NCBI GenBank assembly: GCA_002796995.1
Contig: PEKW01000008.1
Coordinates: forward strand, 380,241-444,240
From: Rhizobium sp.
Lineage (GTDB): Bacteria; Pseudomonadota; Alphaproteobacteria; Rhizobiales; Rhizobiaceae
Direction: 5' to 3'
DNA: 64,000 bases
Both the position numbers and the translations under genes were made by a program. Positions 8,727 through 19,795 of the stretch are shown here, one piece after another (the first letter of the stretch is position 1; each line of letters starts with the position of its first letter). Below the pieces are notes generated by a model. It searched no databases and had not been told where the DNA came from. It worked only from the letters and a program-made list of their open reading frames with translations.

Positions 8727-9374
8727 TCATGCCATTTCGTCCGCATCTCGATACTCGAAACCCTTCATCACCAGAGTCTTCGCATCCTTGAGGCCGAGGG
8801 GCTGGTGGGTGGCTGCGATGGCGATGCCGCCTTGGGCCAGGTGTTCGTGAACCAGGCCGGCGAACATCTGGTCGGCGCTGACGTCGAGGGCGGCCGTCGG
8901 TTCGTCGAGGATCCAGACAGGGCGGTGGGCGACGAGCAGCTTGGCCATGGCGAATCGGCGCTGCTGGCCGGCCGAGAGGTAGCCGAAGGGCAGATGGGTG
9001 ATTCCGCCGAGGCCGACCGCGTCGGCCGCCCCCGCGATCGAGCGGCCCTCGCCGCCCTCGAAGTCACCGAGATAGGCCTGCCAGAAGGCGAGATTCTCGA
9101 TGACGGTGAGCTCCTGCTTCATCGCATTGCGATGGCCGAGATAATGGCTGACCTCACGCGCCGGACGCCGTTCGCGGCCGTCGCGGAATACCGCTTCGAC
9201 GCGTCCCTTTTCGGGCCTGAGCAGGCCTGCGACGACGCGCAGCAGCGTCGATTTTCCCGACCCGTTACGCCCTGTCAGGACCATCGCCTCGCCGGGCGCC
9301 AACTGAAAGGAAACATTAACGAAAATCAGGTCTTCGCCGCGCTTTGCGGCCACGTCTTCGGCGATCAGCCGCAT
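8727..9374 (-). CDS. ccmA: Haem exporter ATP-binding protein CcmA
   Basis: This ABC ATPase of 215 residues energises the CcmABCD complex that releases holo-CcmE. Walker A is GRNGSGKST (residues 35-43), the signature region is YLSAGQQRR, and Walker B is WILDEPTAALD, with a following His in AATHQP. It is the promoter-proximal gene of the leftward ccm cluster and lies divergent from acnA across a 274-bp intergenic region. Confidence 0.95.
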   Translation of the reverse strand: MRLIAEDVAAKRGEDLIFVNVSFQLAPGEAMVLTGRNGSGKSTLLRVVAGLLRPEKGRVEAVFRDGRERRPAREVSHYLGHRNAMKQELTVIENLAFWQAYLGDFEGGEGRSIAGAADAVGLGGITHLPFGYLSAGQQRRFAMAKLLVAHRPVWILDEPTAALDVSADQMFAGLVHEHLAQGGIAIAATHQPLGLKDAKTLVMKGFEYRDADEMA

Positions 9375-9648
9375 GGTTTGAACCTTCCGGCGATACCCTC
9401 ATCGCCCTTCCAAAAAATTGTCCGAATTCGCCATTCGTTGGTCTGGCACCTTTCTTAGAAATTATCTATAAGACCTGCAACCACGCCAGCGGTCGGCGTG
9501 AATATCATCCTTGTGCCGAACCTGGAGTTGCAACAGCATCTTCCACGTGCGGACAGCGGAAATGGCCGTACCCGCATCCTGATGTGCATGAAGTGCATAG
9601 GCGTCCGCACGACAAGTGTAGGCTATCAGAATAAGCGGGGCTTTATCC

Positions 9649-12342
<2,694 letters not shown>

Positions 12343-12362
12343 GCGCACACGCTTTGAAACAG

Positions 12363-12394
12363 GGCCGCCGGGCGACAAACCCGGCGGCCTTTTT
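12363..12394 (+). terminator. Intrinsic terminator of acnA
   Basis: A perfect 10-bp stem GGCCGCCGGG (12363-12372) / CCCGGCGGCC (12380-12389) has a 7-base loop and is followed by TTTTT. It lies 20 bases after the acnA stop. Confidence 0.92.
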
Positions 12395-12552
12395 CGTGAG
12401 GGGACGGGCCGCAGCGACGTTGACGCGGGCTTCACCCCATCGTGACTTTGACAGACACCGATGACGGGCTATTTCTGTACGTCATTCAGGAACCGACCCC
12501 GGTAAATCCGCCTTGCGGCGTGCTCCGGGAAGCGTTGAACGGGTTTAGCTCC

Positions 12553-13296
12553 ATGATCTCGAGGATCGTTACCGGCCTGGCTCTCAGCTGCATGATCGCT
12601 TTTGCTGCGCAGGCCGACGAAGCGACCGCGCCGAAGGGCGTGGTGGAGCTCTTCACCTCGCAGGGCTGCAGCTCCTGCCCGCCGGCCGACCGGGCGCTCG
12701 AGACGCTCGCCCACCAGGGCGGCATCGTCGCGCTCTCCTACCATGTCGATTACTGGAACTATCGCGGTTGGGCCGACACGCTCGCCTCGCCGGAAAACAC
12801 CGCCCGGCAATATGCCTATGCGCGCAGTCTCGGCCGAAGCGGCGTCTATACCCCGCAGGCGGTTCTGAACGGCCGCGATCACCTGAAAGGCACCGACGCC
12901 GAAACGCTCGACGGGCGCCTCGAGGTGCTGCGCGCCAAGGGCCAGGGCATGACCGTGCCGGTCGAGGCCAGCCGCAAGGGTGACGAACTGGCGATCCGGA
13001 TCGGGGCGGGTCGGGGAAAGGCCGACGTGGTGATCGTCTATTTCCGCCAGCAGCAGACGGTCGAAGTGCTGGACGGGGAGAACACCGGCAAGACCATCGA
13101 CTACGTCAACAGCGTCACGGACGTGCAGACCGTCGGCATGTGGGACGGCAGCGCGCTCGACCTGGTGTTGCCGGCGAAGATGATCGGGACGAAGGGAACG
13201 GACGGCTTTGCCATCCTGTTGCAGTCGAGCGGGCCGCAGGGCGACCCGGCGGCGATCCTCGGCGCTGCGGTGATGACCGCGGAAACGAAGTCGTAG
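12553..13296 (+). CDS. DUF1223 thioredoxin-like secreted protein
   Basis: This 247-residue protein begins with a signal peptide (MISRIVTGLALSCMIAFAAQA). A thioredoxin-like region follows, with the motif FTSQGCSSCPPAD, giving a CSSC redox pair, and then SYHVDYWNYRGWADTL. This pattern defines the DUF1223 family, whose role is unestablished; a periplasmic thiol function is inference. The frame extends upstream to 12442, but the ATG at 12553 places the signal peptide correctly. It stands alone between acnA and the helicase. Confidence 0.85.
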   Translation: MISRIVTGLALSCMIAFAAQADEATAPKGVVELFTSQGCSSCPPADRALETLAHQGGIVALSYHVDYWNYRGWADTLASPENTARQYAYARSLGRSGVYTPQAVLNGRDHLKGTDAETLDGRLEVLRAKGQGMTVPVEASRKGDELAIRIGAGRGKADVVIVYFRQQQTVEVLDGENTGKTIDYVNSVTDVQTVGMWDGSALDLVLPAKMIGTKGTDGFAILLQSSGPQGDPAAILGAAVMTAETKS

Positions 13297-13603
13297 ATCT
13301 TGGCGGGTCCGGCCTAAAGCATTGGGGGGCTGGGGGTAAGGGGTCAATGCGCCAGACCGGACCCTCTTGGCGTGCTAGACGCCAATCAAGAGCCGTCAAT
13401 CTCTCCCTGAAATTGGGCGCTGTTTTGTCCAAAATGCGGCGTGTGCCGAGATTTGCCGGCGGCGGCCGTAACCGGTTTTGCGCGCACGCTTATTCCTCCT
13501 CGGCCCTTATGCTTGACGATTAACAAGTTCACTCTCTGTTCTTGCCAAATCGGGCAATGTCGGGCAAACCGGAGGAGAGAACGAGCAAGGATGTCGGGAG
13601 CGG
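13297..13603. other. Intergenic region before helicase gene
   Basis: No gene is seen. A 7-bp hairpin (TTGGCGT 13367-13373 with ACGCCAA 13379-13385) lies downstream of the DUF1223 gene but lacks a T-run. A TTGACG at 13513-13518 could be a -35 box for the helicase gene, but I see no good -10 partner. Confidence 0.5.
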
Positions 13604-15673
13604 ATGAACGCAACACACCTCGAGGCACTGAACGACCGGCAGCGGAGCGCCGTCGAGCACGGCATCGGACCCGGGGGCGCGACCGCGGAAGGGCCGTTGC
13701 TGATCATCGCCGGCGCGGGCTCGGGCAAGACCAATACGCTCGCCCACCGGGTCGCCCACCTCATTCTCAACGGCGCCGATCCGCGCCGTATCCTGCTGAT
13801 GACCTTTTCCCGCCGCGCCGCGACCGAGATGAGCCGCCGTGTCGAGCGCATCTGCCGCAAGGTGTTGGGCAATGATGCCGGCGTGCTCACCGACGCGCTG
13901 ACCTGGGCCGGCACCTTCCACGGCATCGGCGCCCGCATCCTGCGTGACTACGCCTATGAGATCGGCCTCGACCCCGGCTTCACCATCCATGACCGCGAGG
14001 ATTCCGCCGACCTGATGAACCTGATGCGGCACGATCTCGGCCTGTCGAAGATGGAGAGCCGTTTTCCGACCAAGGGCACCTGCCTCGCCATCTATTCCCG
14101 CGCGGTCAATTCGCAGACACCGCTGACCGAGGTACTGCGCACCGCCTATCCCTGGTGCGGCACCTGGGAGAAAGAGCTGAAGGCTCTGTTTGCCGCCTAT
14201 GTCGAAGCCAAGCAGGCGCAGAACGTGCTCGATTACGACGACCTGCTGCTCTACTGGGCGCAGACGGTGAGCGAGCCGGAACTCGCCGCCGAGATCGGCG
14301 GGCGCTTCGACCATGTGCTGGTCGACGAATACCAGGACACCAACCGGCTGCAATCCTCGATCCTGACGGCGATGAAGCCGGGCGGACGCGGGCTGACCGT
14401 GGTCGGCGACGACGCCCAGTCGATCTATTCCTTCCGCGCCGCGACGATCCGCAACATTCTCGACTTTCCCGCCAGCTTCGACCCGCCGGCCGATATTATC
14501 ACACTCGACCGCAATTACCGCTCGACCCAGCCGATCCTGGCCGCCGCCAACGGGGTGATCGACCTTGCCCGCGAGCGCTTCACCAAGAATCTCTGGACCG
14601 AGCGCCAGTCCGAGGACCGGCCGCGGCTGGTCAGCGTGCGCGACGAGGCCGAGCAGGCCAATTACATCGTCGAGCAGATTCTGGAGAACCGCGAGCGCGG
14701 CCTGACGCTGAAGGACCAGGCCGTGCTGTTTCGCGCCTCCAACCATTCCGGCCCGCTGGAAATCGAGCTCACCCGGCGCAACATCCCCTTCGTCAAGTTC
14801 GGCGGGCTGAAATTTCTCGACGCGGCGCATGTGAAGGATCTGCTGGCGGCGCTGCGCTTTGCCCAGAACCCGCGCGACAAGGTGGCCGGCTTCCGACTGA
14901 TGCAGCTCCTGCCCGGCGTCGGTCCGCAGACCGCCTCGAAGATCCTAGACGCGATCGCCGCCGACCCGCATCCGCTGGCAGCGCTCGCCGAGATCCCGCC
15001 ACCACCGCGCACCGGCGAGGACTGGGGCCGCTTCGTCGACATGCTGAGCGAGATGGGCAGGGGCCAGGCGGGATGGCCGGGCGAGATCGAGATCGCCAGG
15101 CTGTGGTACGAGCCGCATCTCGACCGCATCCACGAGGATGCCGACACCCGCAAGGCGGACCTCCTGCAGCTCGGCCAGATCGCCTCGGGCTACGGTTCGC
15201 GCGAGCGTTTTCTCACCGAACTGACGCTCGATCCGCCGGACGCCACCAGCGACCAGGCGGGCGTGCCGCTGCTCGACGAGGACTATCTGATCCTCTCGAC
15301 CATTCATTCGGCCAAGGGCCAGGAATGGAAGTCGGTCTTCGTGCTGAATTGCGTCGACGGCTGCATCCCGTCCGATCTTGCGGTCGGCACCACGGCGGAG
15401 ATCGAGGAGGAACGCCGCCTGCTCTACGTAGCGATGACGCGGGCCAAGGACAGCCTGCACCTGACCGTGCCGCAGCGCTTCTTCACCCACGGGCAGAACG
15501 CGCAAGGGGACCGGCATGTCTATGCCGCGCGCACGCGCTTCATCCCCGCGACCCTGCTGCAATTCTTCGAATCGGCCGCCTGGCCGGTGGCCCAGCCGAG
15601 CGCGCCGGGCACGCGCGACGCACGGCAGATCCGGCTGGATGTCGGGGCGCGCATGCGCGGCATGTGGACCTGA
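13604..15673 (+). CDS. ATP-dependent helicase, UvrD/PcrA-like (SF1A)
   Basis: This superfamily 1A DNA helicase has 689 residues. Motif I is AGAGSGKT (Lys42), motif II is LVDEYQDTN, motif III is VVGDDAQSIYSFR, motif IV is LDRNYRST, motif V is TIHSAKGQEW, and motif VI is LLYVAMTRAKD. It is shorter than canonical UvrD (about 720-800 residues) and lacks an obvious C-terminal RNA-polymerase-binding tail. It may therefore be a second, accessory helicase rather than the main UvrD. It is a single gene with a GGAG-type ribosome site (about 13594-13598) and no recognisable partner. Confidence 0.88.
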   Translation: MNATHLEALNDRQRSAVEHGIGPGGATAEGPLLIIAGAGSGKTNTLAHRVAHLILNGADPRRILLMTFSRRAATEMSRRVERICRKVLGNDAGVLTDALTWAGTFHGIGARILRDYAYEIGLDPGFTIHDREDSADLMNLMRHDLGLSKMESRFPTKGTCLAIYSRAVNSQTPLTEVLRTAYPWCGTWEKELKALFAAYVEAKQAQNVLDYDDLLLYWAQTVSEPELAAEIGGRFDHVLVDEYQDTNRLQSSILTAMKPGGRGLTVVGDDAQSIYSFRAATIRNILDFPASFDPPADIITLDRNYRSTQPILAAANGVIDLARERFTKNLWTERQSEDRPRLVSVRDEAEQANYIVEQILENRERGLTLKDQAVLFRASNHSGPLEIELTRRNIPFVKFGGLKFLDAAHVKDLLAALRFAQNPRDKVAGFRLMQLLPGVGPQTASKILDAIAADPHPLAALAEIPPPPRTGEDWGRFVDMLSEMGRGQAGWPGEIEIARLWYEPHLDRIHEDADTRKADLLQLGQIASGYGSRERFLTELTLDPPDATSDQAGVPLLDEDYLILSTIHSAKGQEWKSVFVLNCVDGCIPSDLAVGTTAEIEEERRLLYVAMTRAKDSLHLTVPQRFFTHGQNAQGDRHVYAARTRFIPATLLQFFESAAWPVAQPSAPGTRDARQIRLDVGARMRGMWT

Positions 15674-15732
15674 GCGGCTGCCGGTCCAGGATCGGACGGG
15701 AGCCTCGGCGGCACTATTTCAACGAGAGACGA

Positions 15733-16371
15733 TCAGGCCGATACGGCGGCGTCGTAGGCGGCGATCGTGCGCTTCGCCTTTTCCGCCACAACAGACGCGC
15801 TGTCGCCCGGCTTGTAGAGGCTGGAGCCGAGACCGAAACAGGTGACGCCGACCTTGAGATAGGCGGCGAAATCCGCATCGGACACGCCGCCAACCGCACC
15901 GATCGGCAAGCCCTTGGGCAGGATGGCGCTGATGGCGCTGATGCCGGCGGGTCCGAGCGCGCTGGCGGGGAAGAACTTGAGGGCAGCGGCCCCGGATTTT
16001 GCAGCCAGCAGGGCTTCCGTCGCGGTGAAGACGCCGGGCATGGTGACCATGCCATGCCCCACGGCGCGCTGGATCACGGCCGGCTCGACATTCGGCGTCA
16101 CCAGGAGATTGCCGCCGACGTCGTTCAGGCGATCGACCTGGGCCACGTCGAGCACGGTCCCGGCGCCGATCAGGCAGGAACCAGGCGCGAGCCGCCGTGC
16201 CTTCTCGATCGAAACGAAAGGTTCCGGCGAATTCAGCGGCACTTCGATCGCTTCGAATCCGGCTTCGAGCAGGCCCGCGACCACGCCCTCGATTTCCTCC
16301 GGCTTGATGCCGCGCAGAATGGCAACGAGGTTGCGCTTGAGCGACGGCCAGGCGATGCGGGAGTTGGTCAT
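15733..16371 (-). CDS. dgoA: 2-dehydro-3-deoxy-6-phosphogalactonate aldolase
   Basis: This class I KDPGal aldolase (212 residues) cleaves KDPGal to pyruvate and glyceraldehyde-3-phosphate, the last step of the De Ley-Doudoroff galactose pathway. Motifs include LVAILRGIKPEE, a catalytic Glu/Lys framework typical of KDPG/KDPGal aldolases, LIGAGTVLD and the FFPAS loop. The start overlaps the stop of dgoK by four bases. It is the terminal gene of the long leftward chvE operon. Confidence 0.93.
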   Translation of the reverse strand: MTNSRIAWPSLKRNLVAILRGIKPEEIEGVVAGLLEAGFEAIEVPLNSPEPFVSIEKARRLAPGSCLIGAGTVLDVAQVDRLNDVGGNLLVTPNVEPAVIQRAVGHGMVTMPGVFTATEALLAAKSGAAALKFFPASALGPAGISAISAILPKGLPIGAVGGVSDADFAAYLKVGVTCFGLGSSLYKPGDSASVVAEKAKRTIAAYDAAVSA

Positions 16372-17300
16372 GGCGCGATCTCCGCGAAACGGTGGGGGAA
16401 GAGGGCTTGTGCCGCGCTGAACAGGCCCTTGCGGACGAGCTCGCCGCCATCGAGCGACACGGTCTGGACACCGGCAAGCGACAGTGCCGCGGCATAGAGT
16501 TCGGTCAGCGCACCGCTGCCGATCAGCTGCACGCGCTGGCCCTCACCGAGCCGCGGCCGCATGGCGGCGATCTCCGCGCCGAGCAACAGGCCGGACAGGC
16601 GCGAAGCCGCGCTCGCCTCGTCGGCGCCGGAGAGCAGGGCCTGGGCGCGGATGGAAAAAAGCCGGCTGGTCAGGCTGAAATCGCCGCCGAGCGCTTCCTC
16701 GACCGCCTGAGCGAAGGCCGGGTGGTCGGCGGTAGCACGGTCTTCGCCGATCGACAGGCGCAGGATCGATTGCCGGCTAATCAATTGGAAGAGTTCGCCC
16801 GTCATCACCGTGGTGAAACGGCTGATCCGGCCGGCTTCGAGCGACACCCATTTGGAATGCGTGCCCGGCAGGCAGAAGAGTGCGTCCGACAGCCCGGACG
16901 CGACGGCGCCGAGAAGCTGCGTCTCTTCGCCGCGCATGACGTCTTCGGCACCGGAAATGCGCTGGCAGACGCCGGGCAGGATCCGGACGTCCCGGTCGAT
17001 GCCGGGGGCGGAGACGGCCTTGAGATGCAGATCCGTCAGGCCTGCCGGCGTTTCGGCATAGGGGGCCTCGATCCAGCCAGCCCGGGCACCGGCCATGCCG
17101 GCGACGACCGCCGGCATGTCGCGATCGGCCCCGAGCGCGGCCAGATGGCTCTCCAGAACGCCGGCGAAACGATCCGGCGACAAGGTCCCCATGCCCTCGG
17201 GCGACTGACGTTCGGCGAGCACGTTCGCCGCGGCGTCGACCAGCCAGACGCGCAGATTGCTCGTTCCCCAGTCGACCAGTGCCACGGCTTGCATGCTCAT
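16368..17300 (-). CDS. dgoK: 2-dehydro-3-deoxygalactonokinase
   Basis: This 310-residue sugar-acid kinase phosphorylates 2-keto-3-deoxygalactonate at C6. It starts with ALVDWGTSNLRVWLVD, the phosphate-1 loop of the DgoK family, followed by AGMAGARAGWIEAPY. The central FCLPGTHSKWV motif is also characteristic. It sits between the aldehyde dehydrogenase (11-bp gap) and dgoA (4-bp overlap), consistent with coordinate expression in galactonate use. Confidence 0.94.
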   Translation of the reverse strand: MSMQAVALVDWGTSNLRVWLVDAAANVLAERQSPEGMGTLSPDRFAGVLESHLAALGADRDMPAVVAGMAGARAGWIEAPYAETPAGLTDLHLKAVSAPGIDRDVRILPGVCQRISGAEDVMRGEETQLLGAVASGLSDALFCLPGTHSKWVSLEAGRISRFTTVMTGELFQLISRQSILRLSIGEDRATADHPAFAQAVEEALGGDFSLTSRLFSIRAQALLSGADEASAASRLSGLLLGAEIAAMRPRLGEGQRVQLIGSGALTELYAAALSLAGVQTVSLDGGELVRKGLFSAAQALFPHRFAEIAP

Positions 17301-17311
17301 ATCGCTTGCCC

Positions 17312-18826
17312 TTAACGCAGGTCTTCGGGCAGCAGCGCCACCGGGATGTCCTGGTAGCAGACCGGCCGCAGGAAGCGGCGGATCGCCATCGTGCCGACGG
17401 AGGTCGCGCCGAAATTCGTCGAGGCCGGATAGGGACCGCCATGCACCATGGCATCGGCCACTTCGACGCCGGTCGGGAAGCCGTTGGCCAGCAGTCGGCC
17501 GGCCTTGCGCTCCAGGATCGGCAGAAGCTTCGCGGCAAGCGCCTCGTCACCGGCTTCGAGATGAAGCGAGGTGGTGAGCTGACCGGCGAGGCTGCGGGCA
17601 ACGGCCAGCATCTCGTCGGCGTCCGAAACAGTGACGATCATGCCGAGCGGGCCGAACACTTCCTCGCCGAGCGCGTGGTTGGCGAGCCAATCCTTGCCGG
17701 TGGTGGCGAAGAGATACGGCGTCGCATTGCGCAGGTCGCAGGTGGAGGTGAGCACGGCACGCACGCCATCGGCTGCGGCGATCTTCGTCGCGCCGGAGCG
17801 ATAGGCATTGGCCATGCCCTCGGTCAGCATGGTCTGCGGGCCGACCGCGCCCAACGCCTGCTCGGCGGCGGCGGCGAAGCCATCGGCCTCAGGACCGGCG
17901 ATCAGAACGACGATGCCCGGATTGGTGCAGAACTGGCCGGCACCCATGGTGAGCGAACCGACCCAGCCCTTGGCGATCGCGTCGCCGCGCTTCGCCATCG
18001 CTTCCGGCAGCATGAACATCGGGTTGACCGAACCCAGCTCGCCGAAGAACGGGATCGGCTCCGGACGGCGGGCGCAGAGATCAAAGAGCGCACGGCCACC
18101 GCCGAGCGAACCGGTGAAGCCGACGGCGCGGATCAGCGGATGCTCGACCAGCGCGGTGCCGACCTCGCGGCGTCCGCCCTGGACCAGCGAGAAGACGCCG
18201 GGATGGATGCCGCAACGCTTGATGGCGGCGTCGATGGCGGCCGCGACGATCTCGGCGGTGCCGGGATGCGCCTCGTGACCCTTGACCACGACCGGGCAGC
18301 CGGCCGCAAGGGCGGATGCGGTGTCGCCGCCGGCGGTCGAGAAGGCGAGCGGGAAGTTGGAGGCGCCGAACACACCGACCGGGCCGATCGGCCGTTGGAT
18401 AAGCTTGAGGTCCGGCCGCGGCATCGGCTGGCGATCCGGCAGCGCCGGGTCATGGCGGCGGTCGAGATACTCGCCCTTGAGGATGTGCGAGGCGAAAAGG
18501 CGCAGCTGGCCGACGGTGCGGCCGCGCTCGCCGACGAGGCGGGCCTTGGGCAGGCCGGTCTCGCCGGAGCCGATTTCGGTAATGTCGTCGCCGCGGGCGT
18601 CGATTTCCTCGGCGATGGCTTCGAGGAAGGCGGCGCGTTCGGCCCGGCTGGAATAGCCATAGGTCTCGAAAGCGGCTTCCGCCGCACGGACGGCCTCGTC
18701 CACCAGGGCTGCCGAACCCATCGAATAGTGCCGGACCGGGCCTTCGGCGGGTGAAGAGGCGAAGTTTTCGTCGCCCGCTACCCAGCGGCCGGCGATCAGG
18801 TGTTTGCCGGTGAATTCATAAGCCAT
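17312..18826 (-). CDS. Aldehyde dehydrogenase, probable alpha-ketoglutarate semialdehyde (2,5-dioxopentanoate) dehydrogenase
   Basis: This 504-residue NAD(P)-dependent aldehyde dehydrogenase has the GVFGASNFPLAFSTAGGDTA cofactor segment, a GFTGSLGGGRAL loop, a conserved Glu in FGELGSVNP and a catalytic Cys in GAGQFCTNPG. This form is typical of the ketoglutarate semialdehyde dehydrogenase group. Beside a sugar dehydrogenase and an arabinonate-type dehydratase, it most likely oxidises the semialdehyde from L-arabinose (or hexarate) breakdown to 2-oxoglutarate. Substrate choice is inferred from context. Confidence 0.85.
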   Translation of the reverse strand: MAYEFTGKHLIAGRWVAGDENFASSPAEGPVRHYSMGSAALVDEAVRAAEAAFETYGYSSRAERAAFLEAIAEEIDARGDDITEIGSGETGLPKARLVGERGRTVGQLRLFASHILKGEYLDRRHDPALPDRQPMPRPDLKLIQRPIGPVGVFGASNFPLAFSTAGGDTASALAAGCPVVVKGHEAHPGTAEIVAAAIDAAIKRCGIHPGVFSLVQGGRREVGTALVEHPLIRAVGFTGSLGGGRALFDLCARRPEPIPFFGELGSVNPMFMLPEAMAKRGDAIAKGWVGSLTMGAGQFCTNPGIVVLIAGPEADGFAAAAEQALGAVGPQTMLTEGMANAYRSGATKIAAADGVRAVLTSTCDLRNATPYLFATTGKDWLANHALGEEVFGPLGMIVTVSDADEMLAVARSLAGQLTTSLHLEAGDEALAAKLLPILERKAGRLLANGFPTGVEVADAMVHGGPYPASTNFGATSVGTMAIRRFLRPVCYQDIPVALLPEDLR

Positions 18827-18849
18827 GACGCGTATCCTTGCTGTTGCTT

Positions 18850-19785
18850 TCAGTCTTCGAACGCCTCGACTTCCCGGCGCTCACCGCACAGGAAGGCGTC
18901 CGCGACGATGCGGAGCGGCTGGTAGTCCACGTCACTCTCGCGATTGCGGATCAACGTGGCGAAGCGTTCGTAGATACCGGCATATTCACGGTCGGGTCCA
19001 GAAGACTTTTCCACGCCCTCGATGAAGAGTTCGGATCCGCCCTTGGAAAGACGCAGCGTTCCCGCATCGGTTTCCACCGTGATGTCCCAGGTCTGCGGGC
19101 CTTCCTGGCGCCAGTCGAAGGCGGCCGAGACCGGTGCGCCCGAGACGGTGCGCATGGCGAGATCGGCGGCGATCGGCTGCTTGCGGTTCGACGGGAAGGA
19201 CAGGCTCGCCGTCTCGACGAGGATCGCCCCCGGCACGATCGCGGTCAGGATCGACAGGGCATTGATGCCCGGATCGAAGACGCCGAAGCCGCCCGGTTCC
19301 CAGATCCAGGCCTGGCCGGGATGCCAGCGGCGGACGTCTTCCTTCCACACGATGGAGATGGAGCGGATCGCCTTGTCGGCGAGCCAGGCACGGGCCGGCT
19401 CGACGCCGAGCGCGAATCGCGAATGCCAGGTGGCAAACAGCGTGACGCCGGCTTCGCGGGCGAGGGCCGCCAGCGTTTCGGCTTCGCCGAGCGTCGTGGC
19501 CGGCGGCTTTTCCATCAGCACGTCATGGCCGGCGGCGATCGCCTTGCGCGCCATGGCGAAGCGGACTTCCGGCGGCGTGCAGAGCGACACCGCCCTGATG
19601 TCCGGCCGCTTGGCGAGGAAGACATCGAAATCCTCGAAGTTCTCAATGCCCTCGATCTTGCCGTGGCGGCTGATCGCCGCCTTCAGCTCGAAATCGCTGC
19701 CTGCCGCGACCGACGGAATATGCTGGTCGCGGGCGATCTTGCCGACGCCGGCAAGCGCAAGCGGGATACGGGTCTGGGCGGTCAT
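18850..19785 (-). CDS. Gfo/Idh/MocA sugar 1-dehydrogenase, probable L-arabinose/D-galactose dehydrogenase
   Basis: This 311-residue oxidoreductase has an N-terminal Rossmann motif (LALAGVGKIARDQHIPS), the MEKPP motif of the Gfo/Idh/MocA family with its catalytic Lys, and a long stretch FATWHSRFALGVEPARAWL. From memory this is very like the Azospirillum L-arabinose 1-dehydrogenase. It would oxidise the pyranose to the lactone. Met at 19785 is chosen because upstream codons overlap the dehydratase gene and give an atypical extension. A D-galactose dehydrogenase activity is equally likely. Confidence 0.87.
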   Translation of the reverse strand: MTAQTRIPLALAGVGKIARDQHIPSVAAGSDFELKAAISRHGKIEGIENFEDFDVFLAKRPDIRAVSLCTPPEVRFAMARKAIAAGHDVLMEKPPATTLGEAETLAALAREAGVTLFATWHSRFALGVEPARAWLADKAIRSISIVWKEDVRRWHPGQAWIWEPGGFGVFDPGINALSILTAIVPGAILVETASLSFPSNRKQPIAADLAMRTVSGAPVSAAFDWRQEGPQTWDITVETDAGTLRLSKGGSELFIEGVEKSSGPDREYAGIYERFATLIRNRESDVDYQPLRIVADAFLCGERREVEAFED

Positions 19786-19795
19786 CGTCTTCCTC

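Noticed and set aside
8341-8730. Open frames in the ccmA-ccmB spacer
   Set aside because: They are translations of palindromic repeat elements, not genes.
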